From: Oppiella nova | Lineage: Eukaryota; Arthropoda; Arachnida; Sarcoptiformes; Oppiidae | Length of the DNA stretch: 33,141 nucleotides | NCBI GenBank assembly: GCA_905397405.1 | Contig: CAJPVJ010000135.1 | Span: 3,588-36,728, forward strand | Reading direction: 5' to 3' | Part shown: positions 20,718-31,499 of the stretch, one piece after another | Layout of the letters: each line of letters opens with the position of its first letter | Numbering within the stretch: the stretch's first letter is position 1 | The notes under the pieces: model-generated | Told to the model about the DNA's origin: nothing | Databases searched by the model: none | The model's input: only the letters and a program-made list of their open reading frames with translations | Program-made: the position numbers and the translations under genes

Positions 20718-23177
20718 ATGTTTACTATTTTGGATAAGTTTCGCATCTGTGATAGGATTGACACAAAACTTAAACATGAGATCAAATTATTTCATGTTTT
20801 AAAGGCATATTTAACTAATAAAAGTTCAACTGTACTACTATTTGTTACAACAAATGACTCCGTCTATGGCTTTGGTTATAATTCATGGGGATGTCTGGGT
20901 TTGGGTCAAAATAAAAGAGTGACGACACCACAACTCATACCCGAATTGTGTGGACAACGGATCCGACAGTTTATCATTGGATGCGATTTTGTGTTGGCTA
21001 TGAATGAAGACAACCATGTGTTCAGTTGGGGACACAATGATAAGGGACAGTGTGGCAGAGATGTAACAGAAATAAATGTTTATTTAAAACCACAGGAGAT
21101 ATCGTATTTGAATGACAAGAATATAACGCAAATCAGTTGTGGTACTTATCACTCCCTCGCTCTCACCACCGGTGGACAGGTGTACGGGTGGGGCAGTAAT
21201 TGTTTCGGGCAAATAGGTTGCGGTGATAATGAAAACAATATAATCTCATCACCGGTTTTGATATCATTTGAAAATAATTATAAAATTAAAAGTATATTCT
21301 GTTTAACAGATAAATCATTTGCCATTACTATCAATGGTATGGTATTTAGATGGGGTGAAAATTATAGCTATCAATTGGGTCATAATATCTGTGATAAAAT
21401 ATTATCACCCAAACTGATCCCACAATTACATGATATCAAGGCAATCAGTTGTTCAATAAAACTACTGTATAATTATTTTACGTGTTTTCTGTCAACAAAT
21501 AGTATGATATACTTTTGTGGCAAATATATTGATGACACAAATGAAAGGCAAACACAAGTGACTCCGGTGAAAATTCCAATAGAATTAAATGTGCAACAAT
21601 TTAATGAAATATATTCATATTTAGTTTTCAATTCATTAATATTACTAAATGATAATAATATTTGCGAACTTACTTCACCACACAATTTGAAAACATATAA
21701 TTATAATACTTTTATTGACTTTTATGCCAATGAATACGAAATAACTTATAATACAATACATATTATTGACACAAATGTTGGCTCAGATTCTGTTGAAGCA
21801 AAACTGCAAGTAAACCCGAAAATTGAGTTAAATTTTGGTCAAACAAAACAGGTTTTAAATAAAAAATTTGCCTCAACTACTGGTCAAATAAAACCGCAAT
21901 TAAACCCAAACCCAGAAATTGTCCCAAAATCTGGTCAAACAAAACCCGAATTAAAGCCAAAACCAAATTCATTAAAATCATTTACTCTTATATCAAATAA
22001 ACCTAATTTACGTAAAGGTAATAATTTATTAAATAATTGAATATTCATATTTTTCATTAATAGCTTTAATATTTAATTAATATTAACAAATAGAAACTAA
22101 TCCAGGTGAAAATCCTTACAAAAATCAATTCATTAAGTTGTCGGATAAGCCCATAGGTTCCGGAAGTTTCGGATCTGTGTTTAAAGTAAAACATAAAATC
22201 GATGAACAGATATATGCCGTCAAAAGAATTGAAATTAATGGTAATTATTAAATATATTTTTATTTATAAATTTATTTGAAAATAATTTTCATTTTAGAAT
22301 TTTCTGATATGAGACAAGTATTGAGTGAAGTTAAGAATTTAGTTAAAGTTCACTCCGAATATGTGGTCCAGTATTTCAATTCATGGGTTGAAGTGAATTC
22401 ATTGTATATTCAAATGGAGTTCTGTTCACAGAATTTAAGGAATATTCTGGAAATAAAAACAAAAGTATTTGGTCGACAAATCGGAGAAGCGATGGATTGT
22501 GTCGAGTATTTTATTTCGTGTGAAATATTTTGACAAATCTTAGAAAGTGTTCAGTATTTGCATGAATTGAATCCACAGATCATTCACAGAGACCTCAAAC
22601 CAGAAAACATATTAATGGCTGAAAATATAAGGAACGGTAGATTTATTAAGTTATGTGACTTTGGTTTGGCTAAAGTACACGACAAAAACATCAATTATAT
22701 GACTCCGGATAAGCACTCTGCAGGTGTGGGTACACTAAAATATCAAGCACCAGAAGTAGTTCAGGGTATATATGGACATAAAGTGGATATTTATAGTCTG
22801 GCATTAATTGGTCAAGATATATTTGAGTTTAATTTGTTTTTTATTGACCTTGATAAGTATGAAAACTATTTTAGAATTTTAAGAATGCAATAATACTAAA
22901 ATGTTTACAACTTCTATACAGAACTGAAAGCCTTTACTCCGGGAATGAGATCCTAAACACAAAAGTAAATTCATTGCAAAATATATTGCTGTCAATGCTA
23001 TCGACCCCTCAATGGAACCGAAGGCCTGAATGTTCACAAGTTTTGCATAAATATAATGATTGGGCTATTGATCGGAATATTCTAAAAGATTCAAGTTTTG
23101 AATTAATTCGACCACAACTAAAGCATCATGATCACTTTTTCAATGAGTTTATTAAGCTGTTGTTTAAATCAAGATAA
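20718..23177 (+). pseudogene. RCC1-PEK-like kinase gene with a single in-frame TGA
   Basis: Exons 20718-22017, 22106-22240, 22298-22856 and 22922-23177 splice in phases 1, 1, 2 and total 750 codons, the same design as the intact copy at 28388. RCC1 part: MFTILDKFRICDRID, YGFGYNSWGCLGLGQ, VFSWGHNDKGQCGRD, CGTYHSLALTTGG, VYGWGSNCFGQIGCGD, VFRWGENYSYQLGH, then the YNYNTFIDFYANEYEITYN block and SGQTK-type linker repeats. Kinase: IGSGSFGSVFKVK, YAVKRIE, YFNSWVEVNSLYIQMEFCS, HRDLKPENILM, LCDFGLAKVHD, VGTLKYQAPEV, HKVDIYSLALIGQDIF. The only lesion I see is TGA at 22531-22533, where the intact copy has Arg (SCEIF-R-QILE), upstream of HRD. A truncated or read-through product is possible. Confidence 0.8.
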
Positions 23178-23469
23178 ATATTTAAATGTTAAACACCAAT
23201 ATCCCTAAACCTTTATTAGTTATATTTTATTAATATTTAAAAATATAATATAATTATATTATATACCTGTTAATTATTTTTTAAAACATTTTAAAATATT
23301 AATCATTCAACTCGGAAAATTTAACTAATGAGACATCATTTGAAATTGTATATAATATATGAAGCCTTTTAAACCAAACAAATGGTTAGAAAATACAGCT
23401 TTTCTTACAATCTATGATTGATTTTAATAGAAATAAGGTTTTATTCAGTTTAACTTAAGTGGCATATAG

Positions 23470-23684
23470 TGTCAGAGTAGCAAATATGGGCATAAAGTGG
23501 ACATTTATAGTTTAGAAATAATTGGTGCATAATCAGACTTGGACATGTTTTATTATGACAGGTGTGTAATAAATTATGTTTTAATTTCAATGATTAATAT
23601 TCTTAACAAATAATAGTTACCAAAACATATACGTCGGGAATGAAATTTTAAACACAAAAGTGAATGAATTGCAAAACATGAAAC
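23470..23684 (+). pseudogene. Kinase relic downstream of the 20-kb gene
   Basis: SKYGHKVDIYSLEIIGA and then LDMFYYD echo the end of kinase exon 3. After an intron-like gap, TSGMKF/SGNEILNTKVNELQN-like sequence echoes the start of the last exon and then stops. The same relic lies after the 28-kb gene, so gene and relic were duplicated together. Confidence 0.65.
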
Positions 23685-23754
23685 ATACAAGGTAAAACAA
23701 ACGTATTATTGTACAGACTGTAATTAAAACATTTCACTGGTAACTTTGTTTATA

Positions 23755-23950
23755 ATTGAGATAATTATCGCAACAAAAATCCTATCAAAAATTATATTCA
23801 ATACACTCAAGCATACAAAACAATTATTGTACCGGGTTATACTCTATTTAACGTCCTTATAAATAAGTATTAGATTTTCGATGCCAATAGTTGTCATACT
23901 ATTATCACAATTAAATAGGACTTCATATAAAGGTACGCCTCAAATTAGCA
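23755..23950 (+). promoter_or_regulatory. Conserved upstream region with TATA-like box (copy 2 of 3)
   Basis: It shares AATTATCGCAACAAAAAT, AATACACTCAAGC, TTATAAATAAGTATTAG and ATTAAATAGGACTTCAT with the blocks at 16850 and 26655. No intact coding start follows at the expected distance, so it is probably an orphaned promoter. Confidence 0.4.
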
Positions 23951-24140
23951 TAATATTAGCCATTTAACTCATGTCAACATTTAGCTCAACATTTCAGTAA
24001 TTTCATTGAAATAATTTGTTGTAATTAATTATAATTAAGTGAATATGTGCGTGAAAAAGTGAATTGACTTTTGTAGAATTAACAATATTTTTAGCTTTTT
24101 AATAATTTTGTATTTTAAATTTCTGGCATTTCTTCAGAAC

Positions 24141-24330
24141 GGGAACTGGCAAATTGACCTAAAAACTAATTGACCTAAACTTAAATAACTTAATGACCAA
24201 TAGACTTTTGACCATTGTAAGGATAGGTAAAGCTAGGTAAGGTCAAGGGGAACATTTTACACTGATCATGTGGTATATTTACCTACTGGTCATTAAGTTA
24301 TTTAAGTTTAGGTCAATAGAGCCGCACCCC
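24141..24330. mobile_element. 190-bp hAT-like MITE with 8-bp target duplication
   Basis: TTCAGAAC occurs at 24133-24140 and 24331-24338, exactly flanking the element. Ends pair imperfectly (GGGAACTGGCAAATTGACC against the right end's complement GGGGTGCGGCTCTATTGACC). Inner arms pair well (GACCTAAACTTAAATAACTT with AAGTTATTTAAGTTTAGGTC). No coding capacity. The element at 14935 looks related. Confidence 0.72.
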
Positions 24331-24339
24331 TTCAGAACA

Positions 24340-24810
24340 TTTTTTAGATTTAATAATTTTTTTACATTTTTAAACATTAATGATTAATGAATTATGCATT
24401 ATTTTAATTAGTAAAAGATTTATCAATAATATTATATTCAATAAAATAACTTTTAATTTGATTTATAATTCCTTATTTATAATTTCTTATTTAAATTATG
24501 TTACCTACACTACATTTTAAATGTTTTAATTTTTTTAAACTCAATTTTTGACAATGTGTATTAAACATTAATTTTATAAAATAATTTAACAAATTTATTA
24601 TTTATTATTTGCACAAAGTTTAGAAAAATATTTTTTTTATTAAGTGACATATTATCAGTATAGACAAGGTTAAAATTCTTAAGTTATTTGGCAAAAGAAA
24701 TCTTTGTAACCATTGGATATTAATTGTGATAATTATTATATTGGAAATGCTATCAAAATTATTTCAATTCTTTATAAAACACATAATAATATTATAATAT
24801 ATAACCATAA
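24340..24810. other. AT-rich spacer, duplicated before the 28-kb gene
   Basis: No gene. It resembles 27840-28246 in order: TTTAAACATTA, AATTATGCAT, AAAAGATT, AAATCTTTGTAACCA, then ATTGGAAATGCTATCAAAAT and TTTATGAAACACATAA. It is therefore a duplicated 5' flank of the gene family, ending in the leader palindrome. Confidence 0.5.
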
Positions 24811-24883
24811 AATGTGAATTCATATCAAATCACTATTACTAAGACAACGCTCACAATACAGACATTTTTATAGTGATTTGAAA
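24811..24883 (+). promoter_or_regulatory. Leader palindrome, copy 4 (in front of a truncated gene)
   Basis: Nearly identical to the copy at 20581, including arms CAAATCACTAT and ATAGTGATTTG. Here it runs straight into mid-propeller coding sequence, because the 5' two thirds of the RCC1 exon have been deleted. Confidence 0.7.
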
Positions 24884-24885
24884 AT

Positions 24886-25423
24886 ATTGATATATTATCA
24901 CCCAGACTAATTCCACAATTACATGATATCAAGTCAATCAAGTGTTCAACACAATCATTGAATAATTATTTTACGTGTTTTCTATCGACAACTAATATGA
25001 TATACTTTTGTGGCAAATATATTGATGACACAAATGAAAGGCAAACACAAATGACTCCGGTGCAAATTCCAATAAAATTAAATGTGCAACAATTTAATGA
25101 AATAAATTCATTTTTAGTTGAAAATCCATTAGTAATACTAAATGATAATAAGATTTGCGAGTTCACTTAACCATATAGTTTGCAAACATATAATTATAAT
25201 AATTTTTATTGACTTTTATGCCAATGAATACGAATTAACTTATAATACAATACATATTAATGACACAAATGTTGGCACAGATTCTGATGAAACAAAACTG
25301 CATTTAAATCCGAAAATTGATTTAAATTCTGTTCAAACAAAACCGAATTTAAATAAAATTTTAAATCCTATTTCCGAGAAAAGTAATAATTTAGTTAAAG
25401 ATACTGTACACTTTAGTTTATAA
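24886..25423 (+). pseudogene. Truncated RCC1 half of array copy at 25 kb
   Basis: Sequence starts within the fifth blade region (ILSPRLIPQLHDIKSIKCS), joined directly to the leader; the first ~230 codons are missing. It then reads NYFTCFLSTTNMIYFCGKYI, TPVQIPIKLNVQQFNEINS, a stop in the SPYSLQ position (TAA at 25168), a one-base insertion in the NFIDFYANEYELTYN block, and a short linker with one SVQTKPNLN repeat. It cannot form a propeller. Confidence 0.75.
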
Positions 25424-25503
25424 AAAATAAGTCGAGATATAATTCATTTTCATAGTTTGATTACTAATAAATTTTAAATTTAACAAAACTTCATTAAATT
25501 TAG

Positions 25504-26538
25504 AAATAATTTTGAAAATCATTACCAAAACCTCTTCGAGGAGTTATCAACGATAGGTTCGGGAGGTTTCGAAACTGTATTCAAAGTAAAGCATAGAATC
25601 GATGAACACATATATGCCATCAAAAGAGTTCAAATTGAGGGTAAATACTATTTGAAACTATTTTTAAATTAAAATAACATATAATAAATATTTCAGATGT
25701 TTCTAAACAAAAATTATAAGAAATTTATAATGAAGTAAAGAATTTAGGAAAAGTTCGCTCAGAATATGTAGTTCTCTATTATAACTCATGGCCCGAAAAC
25801 AAACACCTCTACATTCAGATGGAGTACTGTTCACAGAATTTAAGGAATATTCTTGAAGTGAAACCAAAAGTATTTGGTCGACAGGATGAAGATGCCATGG
25901 ATTGTGTCGAGTATTTCATTTCGTGTGAAATATTCATTCAAATTTTAGAAAGTGTTAAATATTTCCATGAATTGAATCCACAGATCATTCACAGAGACCT
26001 TAACCCAGAAAACATATTAATTTCTGAAAGTGTAAGAAACGGTCGATTTGTTAAATTATGTGACTTTGGTTTGGCTGTAGAGCACATCACTGCATCTCAG
26101 AGTCACTCTAAAAATAAGGGAACTCCTAAATATATGGCACCAGAATTGCATCAATCAAAGTATACGACAAAAGCAGACATTTATAGTTTGGGTATTATTT
26201 CTGTGGAATTGTTTGATATAACCTTAGAGTAAGTAATGTTTATAATAATAATTTTTAATTTCTAACACATTTATTATTAATATTTCAGAGAGGGTGAATA
26301 CAAAATAGGTCCACTTCACCAGAATATTGAAAATACTTTAGCAATGTTCGTATCAATGGTATCGTACGTGCCAATTAGTAGACCAGGGTGCAATGAACTA
26401 TTGAAAACCTGCAATAAATGCACACTTAGCAAGGTGATTCTACAAACACATATTAGTGAATTTCATACAATTATTAATCAACAGAAATTTGATGAATATT
26501 CTATATTTAATGAAATTATAAAATGCAAATTAATATAA
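25504..26538 (+). pseudogene. Kinase half of array copy at 25 kb, decayed
   Basis: Exons about 25504-25640, 25697-26228 and 26289-26538. The Gly loop reads IGSGGFETVFKVK, with the third Gly changed to Glu. A TAA follows KQKL early in the second exon. The remainder is open: VRSEYVVLYYNSW, LYIQMEYCSQNL, YFISCEIFIQILES, LNPQIIHRDLNPENILI (Lys to Asn in HRDLK), LCDFGLAVEH, GTPKYMAPELHQSKY, KADIYSLGIISVELF, and a last exon ending IIKCKLI. The last exon is close to that of the 14-kb copy but without its insertion. Confidence 0.78.
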
Positions 26539-26654
26539 ATATGTACAATTATATTTTAAATTTTATAACAGATTAACTTTATGTTAACAACACATGTTAA
26601 AATTATTTTAAAATCTAATTAGAAATTTAAAGTTTAAAATATTAATATATTATT

Positions 26655-26815
26655 TATTAAATTAATTATCGCGATAAAGTGTTATTACAAATTATATTTA
26701 ATACACTCAAACACACGTCTATATAAATAACTATTAAATTTATCGCACTTTTCCGATGACAACAGGTGTCATACTATTATCACAATTAAATAGGACTTCA
26801 TATTGAGTTACGCAA
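26655..26815 (+). promoter_or_regulatory. Conserved upstream region with TATA-like box (copy 3 of 3)
   Basis: It shares AATTATCGCGATAAA, AATACACTCAAACA, TATATAAATAACTATTA and ATTAAATAGGACTTCAT with the blocks at 16850 and 23755. It precedes an RCC1 relic rather than a complete gene. Confidence 0.42.
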
Positions 26816-26879
26816 CAAATTTCGATAATATGTCATTCAACTCATATCACTAGCATTTTTATTGTATACCATATTATTA

Positions 26880-27413
26880 TAAAATCAAAAATATTTATTG
26901 TTTTATGAATATTAATTTGCTATTACTATGAATAGTTTGGTATTCAGTTGGGGTCATAATAGTTACTATCAATTGGGACACATTACCAGTGGTAACAAAC
27001 CAAATATAATGTCAGTATCACAACCCAAACTTATTACACAGGTTTATGATATTCAACCTATAAGTTCATCTACAGAGTCTATCTATTTTATATCAAATAA
27101 TAATTTATTATATGAATTACAAAGAAGTTATGATTTTATTAAAAGTGCGATTCCGATAGAAATTCAATTAGAAATGTATGTCCAACAATTTAATGAGTTA
27201 TATTCATATTTTTTGAATGACCCAGTTCTAATTGGAAATGAAAATATTATTTTCACGATTGATTCAAGTTCTAGTTACAAAACTAGTAATGTAATAAAAT
27301 GTAATTTTAATAATTTTATAGATTATTATGCTAATAAATACCAAATCACTTATAATACTTTGTATATAAACCTTAAAATTGTTAATAATCCTAATGAAAA
27401 GAAAGTGAATTAA
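26880..27413 (+). pseudogene. Relic of an RCC1 C-terminal half
   Basis: Open from FAITMNSLVFSWGHNSYYQL (about 26918) through PKLITQVYDIQPISS, SAIPIEIQLEMYVQQFNELYSYFL and the block FNNFIDYYANKYQITYNTLY, ending at 27413. The N-terminal blades and the kinase are absent. The ATG at 26928 is an internal residue, not a true start. It is more diverged than the other copies, so it may be an older branch. Confidence 0.72.
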
Positions 27414-27714
27414 TATAAACTTTAAAATTAGTTAAAAATTGAATTATCAAATATAAATGAAATATAATTATAACATATTTATATAACACGTTTTATGTAA
27501 CTAAGTGGTTTATAATTATCATTTAATAATTTTTAAAATTATTAAATTATAATTATTTTACCTTATGAAATTAACAACTTATGAAAAGATTAATTAAATA
27601 GTCTTTAATTGATCAATTTACTAATTTGTTACTATAACAATTTGTTATAAAATAAAATATAATATAACAGTTTGTTAATAAATTCTTAAAAATTAAAATT
27701 TTACAAAAATCTAA

Positions 27715-27830
27715 TGAATGGATTATTGGTTAACAATATTCAGAGGGAAACTTGTATTGAATTCATAATACCTCAACTAAAGCATCATGACCAGTTTTTC
27801 ATTACATTATTTAATAGCAAAATAAGTTTA
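27715..27830 (+). pseudogene. Relic of the last kinase exon
   Basis: NNIQRETCIEFIIPQLKHHD and then QFFITLFNSKIS match the end of the intact kinase (SSFELILSQLKHHDHFFHEF). With the RCC1 relic just upstream it marks one deleted gene whose middle has gone. Confidence 0.65.
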
Positions 27831-28246
27831 TCTAAACGTATTTTTAAACATTACTAACTAATGAGTTATGCATATTTTAATGTGCAAAAGATTCATTATA
27901 TAATTTATCATTAATATTGTCAGTAAAACTTAATTTTAATTTTTAAAATTATATTGCTTAACAACAATTCTTTGTATAATTAACAATTACTTTATAAATA
28001 ATTAAAGTAGTTTTTTATTTAATACTCGCACAAAGTATATAATAATATTTTTTCATTTTTGTGCCATTTTAACAGTAAATTAAAGGTTAAAATACTTAAG
28101 TTATACGGTGAGACAAATCTTTGTAACCAATGGATATTAATTTTGATAATTATTATATTGGAAATGCTATCAAAATTGTTTGAATCCTTTATGAAACACA
28201 TAACTATCTTATTAATATAAAACAAATAATACAATATAATAATAAA
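27831..28246. other. AT-rich 5' flank of the 28-kb gene
   Basis: No gene. It is homologous to 24340-24810, ending with ATTGGAAATGCTATCAAAAT, TTTATGAAACACATAACTAT and the leader palindrome. Confidence 0.5.
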
Positions 28247-28318
28247 ATGTGAATTCATATCAAACCACTATTACTAAGACAACGCTCACAATACAGACAT
28301 TTTTACAGTGATTTGAAA
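28247..28318 (+). promoter_or_regulatory. Leader palindrome, copy 5
   Basis: TGTGAATTCATATCAAACCA, CTATTACTAAGACAACGCTC, ACAATACAGACATTTTTACA, GTGATTTGAAA. Relative to copy 3 the arms carry paired changes or mismatches (CAAACCACTA against CAGTGATTTG). It ends 70 bp before the ATG at 28388. The copy at 33050 is identical. Confidence 0.7.
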
Positions 28319-28387
28319 GTATAATATTAAGATTATTTCGTTGTTTAATATAACAAAATTAATTAATTAATTGAAATTGTATTAAAA

Positions 28388-30807
28388 ATGTCTACTATTT
28401 TGGATAAGTTTAGCATTTGTGATACGATTGACACAAATATTAAACATGAGATCAAATTATTTCATGTTTCCAACGTATATTTAAATAATAGAAATGTACT
28501 ACTATTTGTCACAAAAAATGACTCCGTCTATGGCTTTGGTTATAATTTATGCGGATTTCTAGGTTTGGGTCATAATTATAGAGTGGAAACACCACAACTC
28601 ATACCCGAATTGTGTGGACAACGGATCCGAAAGTTTATCAATGGATATGACTTTGTGTTGGCTATGAATGAGGACAACCATGTGTTCAGTTGGGGACACA
28701 ATGAGAGGGGACAGTGTGGTAGAGATGTAACAGAGAGTAATGTTTATTTAAAACCACAAAAGATATCGTATTTGAATGACAAGAATATAACGCAAATCAG
28801 TTGTGGTAGTTCTCACTCCCTCGCCCTCACCACCGGTGGACAGGTGTACGGGTGGGGTTATAATTATTTGGGACAAGTAGGTTGCGATGATAATGAAAAC
28901 CGAATAATCTCGTCACCGGTTTTGATATCATTTGGAAATAATTATAAAATTAAAAGGATATTCTGTTCAATGGATAAATCATTTGCCATTACTTTCGATG
29001 GTATGGTATTTAGTTGGGGTAAAATTGATACCTGTATATTCTCACCTAGACTGATTCCACAATTAAATGATATCAAGGCAATCATATCATACTCAACAGA
29101 ATCATTTGATAATAATTTCACATGTTTTTTGACAACAAATAATATGATATACTTTTGTGGCAATTATTATGATGACAAAAATAAAAGACAAACACAAATG
29201 ACACCGGTGCAAATTCCAATAAAATTAAATGTGCAACAATTTAATGAAATAAATTCATTTTTAGGTTTCAATCAATTAATAATTCAAAATGATAATAAAA
29301 TTTGCAAAATTACGTCGCCATATACTTTGCAAACATATAATTATAATAATTTTATTGACTTTTATGCCAATGAATACAAAATAACTTATAATACAATACA
29401 TATTAATGACACAAACGTTGGGACCGATTCTGTTGAAGGAAAACTGCAATTAAACCTGAATATTGAGTTAAATTCTGGTCAAACAACACAGGGTTTAAAC
29501 AATAAATTTGCCCCAACTACTGGTCAAACAAAACCGCAATTAAACCCAAACCCAGAAGTGGCCCCAAAATCTGGTCAAACAAAACCTCAACTCAAACCCA
29601 AACCAAATTCATTTCAATCATTTACTCTTATATCAAATAATAAACCTAATTTACGTAAAGGTAACAATTTATTTAATTATTGAATATTCAATAATAACTG
29701 AAAATATTTAATTAATATTCACATATTGAAACTAATCTAGGTGAAAATCATTACAAAAATCAATTCATTGAGTTGTCGGATAAGCCCATAGGTTCGGGAA
29801 GTTTCGGAACTGTGTTTAAAGTGAAGCATAAAATCGATGAACAGATTTATGCCGTCAAAATGATTGAAATTAATGGTAATAATTAAATATGTTTTCATTT
29901 ATATTTGAAAATAGATTATCATTTTAGAAATTTCTGATATGAGACAAGTATTGAGTGAAGTTAAGAATTTAGTTAAAGTTCACTCCGAATATGTCGTTCA
30001 GTATTTCAATTCATGGATTGAAGTGAATTCATTATATATTCAAATGGAGTTCTGTTCACAAAATCTGCGGAATATTATTAAAGTGAAAGCACAAGTATTT
30101 GGTCGACAGTCACGCGAAGCAATGGATTGTATCGAGTATTTTATTTCTTGTGAAATATTCCGTCAAATTTTAGAAAGTGTTCAGTATTTGCATGAATTGA
30201 ATCCACAAATCATCCACAGAGACCTCAAACCAGAAAACATATTAATCGCTGAGAATATAAGAAACGGTAGATTTATTAAGTTATGTGACTTTGGTTTGGC
30301 TAAAGTACACGACAAAAACATCAATTATATGACTCGGGATAAACACTCTACTGGTGTGGGTACAATAAAGTATCAGGCACCAGAAGTAGTTCAGGGTATT
30401 TATGGACATAAAGTGGATATTTATAGCCTGGCATTAATTGGTCAAGATATATTTGATTTCAATTTATTTTTTATTGACCTTGATAAGTATGAAAACCATT
30501 TTAGAATTTTACAATTGCAATAATAATAAAATGTTTTCAACATCTATACAGTACTGAAAGCCTTTACTCCGGGAATGAGATCCTAAACACAAAAGTAAAT
30601 TCATTGCAAAATATATTGCTGTCAATGCTATCGACCCCTCAATGGAACCGAAGGCCTGAATGTTCACAAGTTTTGCATAAATATAATGATTGGGCTATTG
30701 ATCGGAATATTCTAAACGATTCAAGTTTTGAATTAATTCTATCACAACTAAAGCACCATGATCACTTTTTCCATGAGTTTATTCAGCTATTGTTTAAATC
30801 AAAATAA
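28388..30807 (+). CDS. RCC1-like propeller fused to a PEK-like protein kinase (intact array member)
   Basis: Exons 28388-29660, 29741-29875, 29928-30486 and 30552-30807 splice with GT-AG in phases 1, 1, 2, giving 740 aa. Residues ~1-330 are RCC1-type blades (YGFGYNLCGFLGLGH, VFSWGHNERGQCGRD, CGSSHSLALTTGG, VYGWGYNYLGQVGCDD). One blade is shortened (SWGKIDTCIFSPR). Next come the YNYNNFIDFYANEYKITYN block and a linker with three GQT(K/T) repeats. The kinase (~440-740) has GSGSFG (442-447), Lys464 in YAVK, likely helix-C Glu480, HRD 566-568, Asn573, DFG 590-592, and VGTIKYQAPE. YFNSWIEVNSLYIQMEFCS resembles the eIF2alpha kinases (PERK, PKR, HRI). All catalytic residues are present, so it should be active and cytosolic (no signal or TM segment). 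The domain order is opposite to NEK8/NEK9. Substrate unknown. Confidence 0.85.
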
Positions 30808-31089
30808 ATATTTAATTGTTAAACACCAATATCCCTAAATCTTTATTAGGTATATTTTATTAATTATTTTAAAATATAATATAATAATATTATATACCTG
30901 TTAATTATTTTTTAAAGCATTTTAAAATATTTATCATTCAACTCGGTAAACTTAACAAATGAGACATCATTTGAAATTTTATATGAAGCCCTTACACCAA
31001 AAAAAACGGTTAGAAAATACAGCTTTTCTTTCATTCTAAGATTACTTTTAGTATATATTATATAAGGGTTTATTCAGTTTTACTTAAGT

Positions 31090-31499
31090 GGCCTGTAGTG
31101 TCAGAGTAGCAAATATGGGCATAAAGTGGGCATTATATAATAGTTTAGCAATAATTTAAAGCAAAATTAATAGATTTTGACATGTTTCATTATGACAGGT
31201 GTGTAATAAATTATATTTTTATTTTAATGATTAATATTCTTTACAAATAATAGTTACCAAAACATATACATCGGGAATGAAATTTTAAACAAAAAAATGA
31301 ATGAATTGTAAAACATATTGATGTCTATGATGTCGACCCCATATTTAACCGAAGGCCTGATTGTTCACAAATTTTGTATAATTATAATGATTGGGCTATC
31401 GATCGGAATATTCTTAAAGGAAATAGTGTTAAATTAAATATAGCCAAAATAAAGCACCATCATCTGTTTTTCATAAATTTTCTTAAAGATTATATTTAA
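31090..31499 (+). pseudogene. Kinase relic downstream of the intact gene
   Basis: Homologous to the relic at 23470 but longer: a decayed SKYGHKV...IDFDMFHYD exon end, an intron-like gap, then most of a last exon (SGNEILN-like, PRRPDCSQILYNYNDWAIDRN-like, then VKLNIAKIKHHHLFFINFLK) ending in TAA at 31499. Stops interrupt the first part. It is the remains of a further gene copy, not an exon of the intact one. Confidence 0.68.

Noticed and set aside
21473-21685. Minus-strand open frame
   Set aside because: Antisense shadow of the RCC1 exon; the same shadow recurs at 24966-25166 and 28942-29163 because the paralogs are similar.
28019-28258. Minus-strand open frame in the 5' flank of the 28-kb gene
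   Set aside because: AT-rich flank that also includes the leader element; hydrophobic low-complexity translation and no conservation of frame in the duplicate flank.
6761-30807. NEK8/NEK9 orthology of the RCC1-kinase genes
   Set aside because: Domain order is reversed and the kinase motifs (YFNSW, LYIQMEFCS) fit the eIF2alpha-kinase group better.
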